This document shows positions 50,993 through 60,067 of a DNA stretch of 64,000 nucleotides, piece after piece (the first letter of the stretch is position 1; each line of letters opens with the position of its first letter). Position numbers and translations under genes: made by a program. The notes beneath the pieces were generated by a model that was given only the letters and a program-made list of their open reading frames with translations, made no database searches and was not told where the DNA came from. This DNA comes from Sphingobacterium faecale (GTDB lineage Bacteria > Bacteroidota > Bacteroidia > Sphingobacteriales > Sphingobacteriaceae), in the NCBI RefSeq assembly GCF_016746095.1, contig NZ_JAERTY010000001.1:620001-684000 (forward strand), written 5' to 3'.

Positions 50993-51027
50993 AGGGGGAC
51001 GAGTAAGCAGTTATAGAGGTTTCGTCT

Positions 51028-51093
51028 ATGGCAGCGCTCGGCACATTGGTCAGTTATGTGATGTCGCGCTTGCTGGAGGGGAGGAGAGAGTAG
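51028..51093 (+). CDS. Very short ORF (21 codons), doubtful
   Basis: The frame MAALGTLVSYVMSRLLEGRR lies 35 bp after the small protein gene and reads as an amphipathic helix. It could be a remnant or a micro-protein. There is no ribosome-binding site and no family match, so support is weak. Confidence 0.15.
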   Translation: MAALGTLVSYVMSRLLEGRRE

Positions 51094-51192
51094 TTGTTAA
51101 GAGTTAATGATAAGCAAAATGTAAATGTTATCATGGTGAAGAGTGATGATAGTTAATAGGAAGTAATCGGTACACGGATACCTAGCTTTTGG

Positions 51193-51230
51193 AACAGCCC
51201 TCGAGATGACGAATGGGGGCTGTTTTTTTT
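51193..51230 (+). terminator. Terminator of the DUF6266/DUF5675 cluster
   Basis: An 8-bp stem AACAGCCC / GGGCTGTT with a 16-nt loop runs into a TTTTTTT tract. It ends at the stop codon of the convergent ParB-like gene. Confidence 0.8.
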
Positions 51231-51615
51231 AAGCTTCATCATAAGGTAAATCGTCTGGATTTACGTCGATATAATCAGGTTGCGGAAGAATAGCTAGTCG
51301 AAAAGCTTGTACAGACGATAATCCTTCCAAATATGCTTTTACAACGCGATGCATGCCATCCATCAATTTGCCTTCTGGACAAATTAGAATAGGATAAGCA
51401 AGATCCGCTTCTTTTATTAACTTCATGTGTTCGGCAATGGATCGGCATGTAGGCGAATCGCCCTCATCGCTATACCAGTAGGTTTCGTTGAATTCGTTTA
51501 TTTCATTTAAATGAATTGTTTCGGGGTGGAGACCTTGCGTTAACTGAATCAGTCTTTCGACATCCCATGCATAAAGTTGCTGATTAATCTGACGAAAATG
51601 ATATTGCTTCCTCAT
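51229..51615 (-). CDS. ParB-like nuclease-fold protein (short)
   Basis: A 128-residue protein. Its C-terminal half contains the ParB/sulfiredoxin-like signature YPILICPEGKLMDGMHRVVK with the DGxHR motif, followed by AYLEGLSSVQAFRL. This fold binds nucleotides (CTP or ATP) or acts as a nuclease. The N-terminal part (QQLYAWDVERLIQLTQGLHP) is helical. Compared with chromosomal ParB (~280-300 residues) it lacks the HTH and dimerisation domains, so it is a stand-alone ParB-like domain of unknown role. It is a single gene, convergent with the DUF5675 cluster. Confidence 0.65.
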   Translation of the reverse strand: MRKQYHFRQINQQLYAWDVERLIQLTQGLHPETIHLNEINEFNETYWYSDEGDSPTCRSIAEHMKLIKEADLAYPILICPEGKLMDGMHRVVKAYLEGLSSVQAFRLAILPQPDYIDVNPDDLPYDEA

Positions 51616-51698
51616 CGCTATAACTATTTTAGTACAAATGTATGATTTGAATTTCGTAAAAAATGATAGAGGTCAGAAAGTAAGTGTCTTAAGAAGAT

Positions 51699-52841
51699 TT
51701 AGCGCGGCAACTTCTCCGGCCTGTGCATACGGTATTTAGTAGCGGTAATCGATTCTAAAAATGCCTTGATGTCTTGGATCTCCGCTTTGCTGAGGTCTAG
51801 TTTTTTCATCAAGGGATCCGTGACAGGATACATTGGGTCATTTTCTTTTTGACCGGGCTTCGGCGAATTCATCTGCATGCCGCTGTTGTACATGTTCAGC
51901 AGACCGGTCATATCCCAGAATAAACCATTGTGCATCCAAGGATCGGTGTTCATTACATCCCGAAGCGAGGGGGTTCGGAACTTGCCTACATCGTCGGGGT
52001 TTTGAGTAACCTCATAACGTCCGAGATCCTGATACTTACGGTTGTAATACGTCAGTCCGATGTTATGAAAGGATTCGTCGGTGAAGAATTTGCCACTGTG
52101 ACAGTTCATGCACCGTGCTTTGTTGCGGAATAAATGGAGGCCTCGGATCTCCTGATCATTTAGGGCTTTAAAATTTCCGTCGATAAACTCATCAAAGCGG
52201 CTACGGCGGCTCGCCAATGTACGCTGAAATGCGGCGAGTGCCTTAAGCACCTCAGGCATAGAATAGTCTTCGTCATCATAAGCGGCCATGAAGAGGTCGT
52301 TGTAGGCCGGAATGGCTTTAAGTTTGGGAATCAGCTTCGTGAGATCCATGTTCATCTCGTGATGGGCTTCGATGGGCCCTAGAGCCTGCGACTCAAGAGA
52401 ACGGGCACGGCCGTCCCAAAAAAAGGTTTTACGGGCGTATACATTGAGGAGCGATGGTGTATTGCGCATACCTTCGCGGTGATCGTGTCCTATCGGAACG
52501 GTCAGCTTATCGGCCCAGGAGGTCTGCGGATTGTGACAGGAGCTGCACGAGATCTGATTGGAACCGGAAAGTATAGGGTCGAAGAAAAGGTATTTGCCAA
52601 GTACGACATCGGGCTGCTCCATCAGGGTAAAATAGCTACTGTCTACCTTGGGAAGCGAGCTGAATTCTTCCCATTGTACACCACTATCGATACTCGGTGC
52701 CGGCCATAATGCAACGGGGCGTCTATATAATGCAGTAATACTGCTATCCAAAAGAAAGATGCTTCGTGTTTCGATGTGCTCCGTGAAGGATGCAAAAACA
52801 ATCACTGCCGCTAATACTGATAGAATTAATATTTTTTTCAT
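51699..52841 (-). CDS. Dihaem cytochrome c peroxidase (CcpA/MauG family)
   Basis: A 380-residue periplasmic protein with an N-terminal signal or anchor (MKKILILSVLAAVIVFASF). Two CxxCH haem-c motifs are visible: CSSCH (~99-103) and CMNCH (~244-248). Family blocks include LGKYLFFDPILSGSNQISCS, MRNTPSLLNVYARKTFFWDG, FRTPSLRDVMNTDPWMHNG and the Met region near the end. The enzyme reduces hydrogen peroxide with electrons from cytochromes, or modifies a partner protein as MauG does. The start follows homologues; seven extra codons upstream are possible. It is divergent from the TonB receptor gene and shares its control region, which suggests a joint role in iron or haem biology. Confidence 0.93.
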   Translation of the reverse strand: MKKILILSVLAAVIVFASFTEHIETRSIFLLDSSITALYRRPVALWPAPSIDSGVQWEEFSSLPKVDSSYFTLMEQPDVVLGKYLFFDPILSGSNQISCSSCHNPQTSWADKLTVPIGHDHREGMRNTPSLLNVYARKTFFWDGRARSLESQALGPIEAHHEMNMDLTKLIPKLKAIPAYNDLFMAAYDDEDYSMPEVLKALAAFQRTLASRRSRFDEFIDGNFKALNDQEIRGLHLFRNKARCMNCHSGKFFTDESFHNIGLTYYNRKYQDLGRYEVTQNPDDVGKFRTPSLRDVMNTDPWMHNGLFWDMTGLLNMYNSGMQMNSPKPGQKENDPMYPVTDPLMKKLDLSKAEIQDIKAFLESITATKYRMHRPEKLPR

Positions 52842-52896
52842 TTCTGACCGATACTCTTGCAAAAATAGTATTATTATTTAGATTGCTTAAAAATTG

Positions 52897-52928
52897 TTGT
52901 GATTAAAGCAGTATGTTTGTTACATTTG
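52897..52928 (+). promoter_or_regulatory. Bacteroidota-type promoter of the TonB receptor operon
   Basis: TACATTTG (52921-52928) fits the Bacteroidota -7 element TAnnTTTG exactly. A TTG (-33 element) lies 21 bp upstream at 52897-52899. The start codon is 44 bp downstream of the -7 element. Confidence 0.55.
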
Positions 52929-52972
52929 TATCGTTATTTAGACTTGATTAAAATTATTAACGCCATATAGGG

Positions 52973-55759
52973 ATGCATTTTTCTGCCTGTTTTATTAAGT
53001 TTTCCGTACTAGCGGTGATGCAACTGTTACTCGTTAACGTGCTGCTGGCGCAAGACAAGTCGATAAAAGGGACGGTGCTGGATGCGGAACACAAACCCCT
53101 GGTGGGTGCCAGCGTAACGGTGATCGAGTTGGAGCAGACGGTCTCTACCGATAAAAATGGTACGTATAGACTAGATATTCCAGATCGAGGCCTCCATAAT
53201 CAATATACCCTAAAAATTGCCTTTGTAGGTAAAAAAAGCAAGCGTATAGCATTGGTATTTGATACACAAGGCCTAGTGCCTCCTGTTACGCTTCTGGACA
53301 ATAGTCTGGCGCTGGAAGAGATACCTGTGCAGGCCTCTCAGGGCCAACGGAGTAACTCATCGCTGGTATTCGATCGCGAAATGATCGAGCGCTTTCCGGC
53401 ATTGAGTCTCAATGACCTTCTGAACCGGCTACCCAATCGTCTGAATACAGGTCCTTCGGTACAGGATATGCAGAATCTGACACTGCGTGGAGCTTTTGCA
53501 GGGACTATCGGCAGAGCCAGGAATGTACATGAGCTGAGCAATGCCTTTGGGGTAGCTATTATAGTAGATGATATTGCCATGAGTAACAACGGCAACATGG
53601 GCGGCCGTAATCCAGGGGCAACAGGAATGGCCAACGCTTTCAATAGTATCCGTCCATCGGATTATATGGTCGGAGGGAGACCGATTCCTAATACCTCTTA
53701 TTCGGGAGAAAATGTGTTTGGCGGGATTGATCTGCGGCAGATTCCGGTCGAGAATATTGAAAGCGTGGAGGTGATATCGGGAGTAGCACCTGTACGTTAC
53801 GGTGATATCTCAAACGGTGCAGTGATCGTGGAGCGGCAGGCTGGACGCACGCCGGCTTTCTTTAGGGTACAATTACGTAGCAATGCAACCTCATACGGCT
53901 TTTCGAAAGGTTTTAAGCTGCGCGAAAAATGGGGAATGATGAATCTGGATGCAGGATATGTCAACTCGTATGCGGATAATAGGGATAAGCTCAAGCAATA
54001 TCGGAGAATCAATGGTACGGTGATATGGACGAATACCTATGGCCGCGAGGGGCAGGTCAAGCAGACGCTGTCTGCTACCTACAATAAAGTATTGGATGCG
54101 GTTAATAAAGATCCGGATGACGCGCTTTCTACAGCGGTGTCCTTTGGAGGGTGGAACTGGAATACGTCCAGCCGTACATCGATAAAAGTAAAGAACAGCA
54201 TTGTGGACCGTATTGGATTCAACCTGGGAGCGAGCTCTTCCCTGCAAGAAACTTATCGCGAATACTATTATAACGGGGATCCTGTGTTCTATACGGATAC
54301 GCTGTACTCGGGGGTCGTGGAGGCTGCATATGCCCCCGGACAGTATGATGCACTGGATCATGTCGAAAATAGGCCGCTCAACCTGAACGGACGGCTGGAG
54401 ATGAACGGGCTTTACTATACCGGAAGTGTACAGCACCGGTTTAATATAGGGGCAAGCTACAGCTTTGATACAAATTTGGGAAAGGGGCGTATTGTAGACC
54501 CATCCCGTCCTAAAAAGGATTTGTCGGGCAGTACATCGGATAGATATTATGATTTTTCACTGGCGCATAATCTGCAGAATATAGGGGTGTATCTGGATGA
54601 TGCTATGCGTATGCAACTTATGGGAAGGGAGCTCGATATCCGTGCCGGTGTACGCTGGGACATGATGAACGGGCACTCGTCGATTTCGCCCAGAACGAAT
54701 ATCAACTACAGGCTCTCTGAACATACCCGGCTAGGGGTGGCTTATGGCTTATCGTTCAAGTCGCCGGGTATAGCGCACCTTTACCCTGGACCTTCATTCC
54801 ATGATATCCTATTGCTGAATGCATATAATGGTAAGGTGGCAGAGAGTATGGTGCTATTTTATGTGCATCGCTATGATCCGGATAGCAAGGGTATTAAAAG
54901 TAGCGTAGGCCAGACACTCGAAACGTCCTTGGCGTGGAGTAGAGCTGGACATTCCTTGCGTACCAATCTTTTCTATAAACGCAACGACCGTGTGATATCC
55001 ACACTGTCGCAGCGCGAAATATTGACTCTGCCCCAGTACAATGCTACGCCAGTGCCGGGACAGAAGCCAAGAGTCGAGATGGTAGGCTATCGACGATTGT
55101 TGATCGATAACCGACAGTTCAACAATGACCGGTCCAACGATAATATGGGGGTGGAGATGATGTACAGTACACCGCGGTTTAATGCGATCATGACATCATT
55201 CTCGGCAACAGCTGCGCTGACCTCGTCGGCCAATAGAGATCCGAACCTGGAATCTGTAACATTTAATGATGGTAAAGTAGAGGATGATCTGCTGCATATC
55301 GGATTATTTCCATCGGCAAGTACCCGCAATTACCTGAGTCGCGGATCAATACGGAGTTCGACACACTTTCCAAAACTACGGCTGATCATTGAACTGAGTG
55401 CCGATGTCGAACTGTTGAATTATACTTCGACGAAGTGGGAAGATTTTTACCCTAAAGAATATTATACCAAAGATCTCACACACCATGTGGTGGACCAGTT
55501 TGATCCCAATAATCCGGATCATGTACAGCTCTTTGAAAAACGGCGCGATGACATGATGAAAGTAAGGGCAACCGATAACCTGACGTATTGGAACTTTAGT
55601 CTAAGCATGGCCAAGGAGATTGGGAAAAATCTGTACCTATCATTTAATGTGTATAACTTTTTGGACTATCAGCCTAGATTCTATATAGAGGGAGCGGGGA
55701 CAGTAAAGGCACCGAACAGTAGACCTAATTATGGAGCACAGATGACTTATAAATTTTAA
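52973..55759 (+). CDS. TonB-dependent outer-membrane receptor
   Basis: A 928-residue receptor. A signal peptide (~1-25) is followed by a CarboxypepD_reg-like domain (KSIKGTVLDAEHKPLVGASV), then a plug domain with LSLNDLLNRLPNRLNTGPSV, LTLRGAF and the glycine-rich NNGNMGGRNPGATG, and VENIESVEVISGVAPVRYGD just before the barrel. The barrel ends GAQMTYKF. It is not a SusC: the characteristic SusC segments and SusD partner are absent. Downstream genes encode a DUF4876 lipoprotein and a DUF6850 barrel; together with the divergent cytochrome c peroxidase this is a recurring Bacteroidota cluster, likely for a metal or haem-type ligand. The ligand is inferred, not seen. Confidence 0.9.
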   Translation: MHFSACFIKFSVLAVMQLLLVNVLLAQDKSIKGTVLDAEHKPLVGASVTVIELEQTVSTDKNGTYRLDIPDRGLHNQYTLKIAFVGKKSKRIALVFDTQGLVPPVTLLDNSLALEEIPVQASQGQRSNSSLVFDREMIERFPALSLNDLLNRLPNRLNTGPSVQDMQNLTLRGAFAGTIGRARNVHELSNAFGVAIIVDDIAMSNNGNMGGRNPGATGMANAFNSIRPSDYMVGGRPIPNTSYSGENVFGGIDLRQIPVENIESVEVISGVAPVRYGDISNGAVIVERQAGRTPAFFRVQLRSNATSYGFSKGFKLREKWGMMNLDAGYVNSYADNRDKLKQYRRINGTVIWTNTYGREGQVKQTLSATYNKVLDAVNKDPDDALSTAVSFGGWNWNTSSRTSIKVKNSIVDRIGFNLGASSSLQETYREYYYNGDPVFYTDTLYSGVVEAAYAPGQYDALDHVENRPLNLNGRLEMNGLYYTGSVQHRFNIGASYSFDTNLGKGRIVDPSRPKKDLSGSTSDRYYDFSLAHNLQNIGVYLDDAMRMQLMGRELDIRAGVRWDMMNGHSSISPRTNINYRLSEHTRLGVAYGLSFKSPGIAHLYPGPSFHDILLLNAYNGKVAESMVLFYVHRYDPDSKGIKSSVGQTLETSLAWSRAGHSLRTNLFYKRNDRVISTLSQREILTLPQYNATPVPGQKPRVEMVGYRRLLIDNRQFNNDRSNDNMGVEMMYSTPRFNAIMTSFSATAALTSSANRDPNLESVTFNDGKVEDDLLHIGLFPSASTRNYLSRGSIRSSTHFPKLRLIIELSADVELLNYTSTKWEDFYPKEYYTKDLTHHVVDQFDPNNPDHVQLFEKRRDDMMKVRATDNLTYWNFSLSMAKEIGKNLYLSFNVYNFLDYQPRFYIEGAGTVKAPNSRPNYGAQMTYKF

Positions 55760-55835
55760 AATGTATCGATAGTAAAAAATATCAAATACTCAGTTTGGCG
55801 AAGCACAAACATCCCTGATTCCGCCAATGGGCGGA

Positions 55836-55869
55836 TGACCATTAAAGCAAAAATAATACACATATGAAA
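55836..55869 (+). repeat. 34-nt leader repeat, copy 2 (before the DUF4876 gene)
   Basis: The sequence matches 19354-19387 at 33 of 34 bases and ends in the start codon of the DUF4876 gene. Just upstream CCGCC-AATG-GGCGG (55821-55834) forms a small hairpin, and copy 1 has only a degenerate equivalent. Confidence 0.8.
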
Positions 55870-57177
55870 ACACGTTATTTAATTCCATTCTTACTGTTAC
55901 CTTTTACGGCTTGTAAGAAAGACGGCCCTACCATTAAGCCGATAGATGTACAGGTTAATCTGAATTATGCCGAAGCACAACTGAATACACCGCTGGACCG
56001 AAGTAAGGTGGAACTTAAACTTACCAATCTTTCTACGGGAAACAGTGCCGTATTCAAAGCCTCCGAGGGCGTGGTAAACATGGACGGACTGGCGCCAGGG
56101 AAGTATGATATCGATGCTTCAGTGACTATCACCAAAGAGCACTATAAAAACTTGACAGGCATTGAGAAAGCTGCAGATCTGGTATTCAATGCCTCGCTGA
56201 AAAACTACAGTCTGAACTTTTCAACAACTATCGATCTGGAACTGGTAACAGGATTGATCGGTGATTTTGTGATTAAACAGATCTACTATGCCGGATCGGA
56301 TAATAAAGAAGGTGCTATATTCAGAGATCAGTTTGTAGAGATTCATAATAATACGGACCGTGTCTTGTATGCGGATAGTCTATATATCGCACGTGCCTGG
56401 GGCAGACAGAGCCCGAATAAGCAGTCGTACCACTATCAGTCGAATGAACAGCTGGACTGGTCTAAATCAATCAGTAATAGTGTGGGGGAAGCCGCAAATA
56501 CAGATTATGTATATCTCAGCGACTTATTGATGATACCTGGCAATGGAAAGACCTATCCGGTACAGCCAGGGAAAAGTATAGTGATCGCCCAGAATGCGCT
56601 GAATCATAAGGTTCCTTTTGTGGATAATAACGGAAAAGAAACGGGAGTACGTAATCCCGATCTGACCGTAGATCTGAGTAAGGCGGATTTTGAAGTGCAC
56701 TACGGAGGTATACCTGGGAAAAAGCTTTTGGGGTCGGATATAGACAATCTGGATGTGCCTAACCTGGAGATTCTGGCCTATGAGGGAAGCGATTGGGTAT
56801 TGGACGCCAACGGGCGTGATAGCTATGTGATATTCCGGCGGAGTAGCAGAGCAGAGGTGACGGCGCTCAAAGAATATTATGCGCCCCTTTTGACGACTCC
56901 CGGAAGTACTGCAAACATGTATAGGCAGTTGCCTATCCGTTGGATTATGGATGGTGTGGAGATACAGCCGACACTGAACGACGAACGGATACCAAAGAAG
57001 CTGCCGGCTTCTGTCGATGCGGGGTTCAGCTTTGTACCTGGTGCAAGGTATTCCTCGCAGGCAGTAATTCGGAAGACCGAAACAACGGAGAATGGTCGTG
57101 TGAAACTGAAGGATTCTAATAATTCGACAGAGGATTTTGTAACGATAAAAGCCAGCCCTTGGGGATTTGCTAATTAA
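55864..57177 (+). CDS. DUF4876 family lipoprotein
   Basis: A 437-residue lipoprotein (lipobox PFTAC, Cys17). It belongs to DUF4876, seen in DVQVNLNYAEAQLNTPLDRS, the middle VTGLIGDFVIKQIYYAGSDN with FVEIHNNTDRVLYADSLYIA, and a C-terminal DFVTIKASPWGFAN. The first ~120 residues form an Ig-like or carboxypeptidase-regulatory-like beta domain (GLAPGKYDIDASVTI). DUF4876 proteins are surface or periplasmic proteins linked to TonB receptors; the role may be ligand capture. The gene follows the receptor by 104 bp, including the 34-nt leader repeat, and precedes the DUF6850 gene by 17 bp. Confidence 0.87.
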   Translation: MKTRYLIPFLLLPFTACKKDGPTIKPIDVQVNLNYAEAQLNTPLDRSKVELKLTNLSTGNSAVFKASEGVVNMDGLAPGKYDIDASVTITKEHYKNLTGIEKAADLVFNASLKNYSLNFSTTIDLELVTGLIGDFVIKQIYYAGSDNKEGAIFRDQFVEIHNNTDRVLYADSLYIARAWGRQSPNKQSYHYQSNEQLDWSKSISNSVGEAANTDYVYLSDLLMIPGNGKTYPVQPGKSIVIAQNALNHKVPFVDNNGKETGVRNPDLTVDLSKADFEVHYGGIPGKKLLGSDIDNLDVPNLEILAYEGSDWVLDANGRDSYVIFRRSSRAEVTALKEYYAPLLTTPGSTANMYRQLPIRWIMDGVEIQPTLNDERIPKKLPASVDAGFSFVPGARYSSQAVIRKTETTENGRVKLKDSNNSTEDFVTIKASPWGFAN

Positions 57178-57194
57178 TTTTTAACGCGATTTCG

Positions 57195-58763
57195 ATGGCT
57201 TTTTTTAAACAGCTGGCATATAGTGTTATATGTAGTGTTTTTACGCTATGCGTGAAGGCACAGGATAGTAGCGATGCGCTGTTGGACTCGGTCGCGCCAA
57301 TAGTCTATTGGCACGACCGGGCTTATAGTCCGATGCATGAAATGACCATGAAAAACAGGGTATGGATAAGGGACGGGTTTAAGAACGGTACATCGGTATT
57401 GGCTATATCTCAAGCCTGGGGGCAGGGACATCTGCAACCTTCGCAAGGCGCGGACAGAATAAAAAATTTTCGCTTTGATACAGAAGGCAAAACAAGATGG
57501 AACAACACCGATTTCTGGGGTAAATTTGCATATGAACGCACGAGCGAAGATAGCACTGCGCTACGGCACCAGACAAGATGGAACGAAGACGCTCCATTTT
57601 ATTACGCGTCCATGCGTAAGAATAAATATAGCAGAGAAACCTATAAACTGGATGCGGCGGTACAGCAACAGTTTATGGATGGACGTATCCCTGTTACATT
57701 GGGGATAGATTATAGGATCGGTTCTCATTATTCGAACAATGATCCTAGAGGTGATATCGCAGATATGAATCTGGAGTTGGATCTGGCGGTGGGTTACCGG
57801 AGTGATAAATGGAGCTATCACTTACGGGGAATCATGGGCTACGGATCGGAACGGGTGGGCGTAGGTTATAAAAATGATAAGCATGGTGTCGGAACAGAAA
57901 ACCCTGAATATACCAACTGGGTGATGAAGGGGTATGGCACGATGGATGCTAAAGTTTCTAATATCCGGTATGAAGATTTTATAAATAGAAAGGGCGTGGG
58001 GGCTAATGCCCGCTATGAAATCGGACCTAAACATTATATTTACTTTAATACGAGGTATGTGTTAGAAAATCAGTCTTTTAAGGAGACTAATACTTCGGTA
58101 GATGGTTATCAGATTCTAATGGATTATGATAAGGATATCGTGGAGGGCGAGTTATTATGGTCTAAGCCGCTTGCTGATGGGAATACGATGATACTCTCAC
58201 TCGACGGAAAAATGGAACGCGGAGCAGATGGATTGTATATGCTGGGAGTAAGTACCGGTCAGAACAATTATGTATATCAGCGCGATAGGATATTCGGTAG
58301 GGGACAGTATGGCATCGGTAAGAGTGTATTGATGGTCAGCCTTGGGATGATTGATCTGAACCGCGAGGATGGTACAAAAGGTAATAAACTAACGTATACA
58401 CAATTGAATTCTGGCGCTGGCTATGGCTATAATTTTACCCTGACTGGGGTGCTGGACCTGCGGGCTGAGATCAACTATGCGACTCGGTATGCATTGGAGC
58501 ATAACCTGATCATGCCCGTGATAAACGAAGGGGAGGTGGCGAGGCGGATTATACACCACGACTATTGGTACCAGTCTGCTACATTGCATGAATGGAGTAC
58601 CAAGTGGGTGTTGTCTAACAATAGACCGCATAGAAACTGGTCTGTCAGCGTGCAGGCAGACTATCAGCGACGAGGTGACTTGCCCACGGCAGAGCTGTCG
58701 TCCTCTTATCGCCCCGGAAGGGATTGGTTTCAGGGTAGAGTGAGCTTGTCATATGTGTTTTAA
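57195..58763 (+). CDS. DUF6850 family outer-membrane beta-barrel protein
   Basis: A 522-residue protein with a signal peptide (MAFFKQLAYSVICSVFTLCV, to KAQ). The mature part is strand-rich with aromatic girdles, for example YKLDAAVQQQFMDGRIPVTL, DMNLELDLAVGYRSDKWSYH and NWSVSVQADYQRRGDLPTAE, and it ends DWFQGRVSLSYVF with terminal Phe. This fits the DUF6850 barrel family that accompanies DUF4876 genes. A channel or assembly partner of the TonB receptor is a reasonable guess. It is last in the three-gene set and is convergent with the endonuclease-like gene. Confidence 0.82.
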   Translation: MAFFKQLAYSVICSVFTLCVKAQDSSDALLDSVAPIVYWHDRAYSPMHEMTMKNRVWIRDGFKNGTSVLAISQAWGQGHLQPSQGADRIKNFRFDTEGKTRWNNTDFWGKFAYERTSEDSTALRHQTRWNEDAPFYYASMRKNKYSRETYKLDAAVQQQFMDGRIPVTLGIDYRIGSHYSNNDPRGDIADMNLELDLAVGYRSDKWSYHLRGIMGYGSERVGVGYKNDKHGVGTENPEYTNWVMKGYGTMDAKVSNIRYEDFINRKGVGANARYEIGPKHYIYFNTRYVLENQSFKETNTSVDGYQILMDYDKDIVEGELLWSKPLADGNTMILSLDGKMERGADGLYMLGVSTGQNNYVYQRDRIFGRGQYGIGKSVLMVSLGMIDLNREDGTKGNKLTYTQLNSGAGYGYNFTLTGVLDLRAEINYATRYALEHNLIMPVINEGEVARRIIHHDYWYQSATLHEWSTKWVLSNNRPHRNWSVSVQADYQRRGDLPTAELSSSYRPGRDWFQGRVSLSYVF

Positions 58764-58782
58764 CAGTGGATTTGCTATTTTC

Positions 58783-59853
58783 TCATTCGCTGGATCTATT
58801 GTCACTATTTTCCTCTTTGCCCTCTTGAATAAGCTCGTTTACTTCTTGCATTTCATCATTTTCAAGTTCTTCGATACGTTCCTCCTGTTCGTCCGACTGG
58901 CGATCGATATGGAAGGTGCAGGAGACTGGAAAATGATCTGAACCGATGCTGGACAGGATGTTTAACTGATCGATAAATAGCTGTGGGCTGTGAAAAAGCA
59001 GGTCTAATGGTACCCGAAAGAACCAGTACTTGGCATGAAAGGTTGAAAGTACGCCCCGTCCAATGCGGGCGTCGATAAGCTCACTGGTCTTTCGGAATAA
59101 GATGGAGCTTTTGGCCCAGGCTACATTGTTAAAATCGCCGGCGACAAGTACAGGTAGGTTATAGCCGCGTACACGCTTGGCTACGCTGAGCAGATCGCCG
59201 TCGCGCTCTTTGGAAGTTTCTTCTTCGGTGGGACTAGGTGGTGGAGGGTGTACACCAAAGAACACAAATCGATGCCCATCCTTACTTTCTAACTCTGCCT
59301 CGATACTAGGTATATCATCAGCGACAAAGTAGTGGGTTTGAATGTTAATTATTTTAAGCCGAGTATAGAAGTGCATGCCATAAGTGTTGTCCAAGGTCAC
59401 TTTTTGGACATAGGGATAGATGCTTTCAAGTTCGCGTAGAGCCTGCTCCCAGTGGGTATCACTTTCCATCGTAAGCACGATGTCAGGGCGTTCTCTTTGA
59501 ATCAGTTCTACAAAACGATGATGTTGCCTGTTGTCCTGATAGACGTTACACGCAATAATTTTGATCGGCTCTGAAGCAGATTTTGATTTTTGAATGTAGG
59601 GGGTACGCCAGAATTTGGTATATCTCGACAGTATATACAAATGGTAACCGATCAATAGCAGTTGCAGAAGCTGTACTGTCCAGAAAACGGTGTCTTTGTC
59701 ACTGAAAAAAAACAGCAGAGCAAAGGCTATTGTCTGCAGAATCAGTATCTGTAGTTTGAGAAACTCGGGAACGCGAAAAATCCAATGCTGATGCTGGACA
59801 AAGGGGAGGATACTAAAGAGGATGAGTATACAGGAGATCAGTGTTACGAGCAT
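58783..59853 (-). CDS. Membrane-anchored endonuclease/exonuclease/phosphatase family protein
   Basis: A 356-residue protein with two or three transmembrane helices at the N-terminus (~1-75). The EEP domain (~88-320) contains IKIIACNVYQDNRQHHRFVE with Asn in place of the usual N-site, RPDIVLTMESDTHW with the metal-binding Glu, VLVAGDFNN with catalytic Asp/Asn, and GSDHFPVSCTF with the catalytic His. The C-terminal ~35 residues are very acidic (EEERIEELENDEMQEVNELI). The substrate could be DNA, phosphoinositides or other phosphodiesters; bacterial members of this membrane type are usually unassigned. The start at 59853 puts the hydrophobic helices at the N-terminus as expected. Confidence 0.87.
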   Translation of the reverse strand: MLVTLISCILILFSILPFVQHQHWIFRVPEFLKLQILILQTIAFALLFFFSDKDTVFWTVQLLQLLLIGYHLYILSRYTKFWRTPYIQKSKSASEPIKIIACNVYQDNRQHHRFVELIQRERPDIVLTMESDTHWEQALRELESIYPYVQKVTLDNTYGMHFYTRLKIINIQTHYFVADDIPSIEAELESKDGHRFVFFGVHPPPPSPTEEETSKERDGDLLSVAKRVRGYNLPVLVAGDFNNVAWAKSSILFRKTSELIDARIGRGVLSTFHAKYWFFRVPLDLLFHSPQLFIDQLNILSSIGSDHFPVSCTFHIDRQSDEQEERIEELENDEMQEVNELIQEGKEENSDNRSSE

Positions 59854-60044
59854 ATATAATGTCTGTTTTAAATAAATACACTTGGGCGAAATACTTTGTT
59901 TTTAAATAGCAGTTTTTTTATTTGAAATATTGAAATATAAAGCTTTTTCCATAAGTTCGTGTTGACCTAGATATGGATTCAGCGCAGCAACATGATAAAA
60001 ATGGCTCTGGAAAGGAATTTAATATGGAGTTAATATAGCTTTAG

Positions 60045-60052
60045 TAGCTTTG
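60045..60052 (+). promoter_or_regulatory. -7 promoter element before the sigma factor gene
   Basis: TAGCTTTG fits the Bacteroidota -7 consensus TAnnTTTG and lies 15 bp before the ATG. No clear -33 element is seen. Confidence 0.35.
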
Positions 60053-60067
60053 GGCTAATATTTCGGT

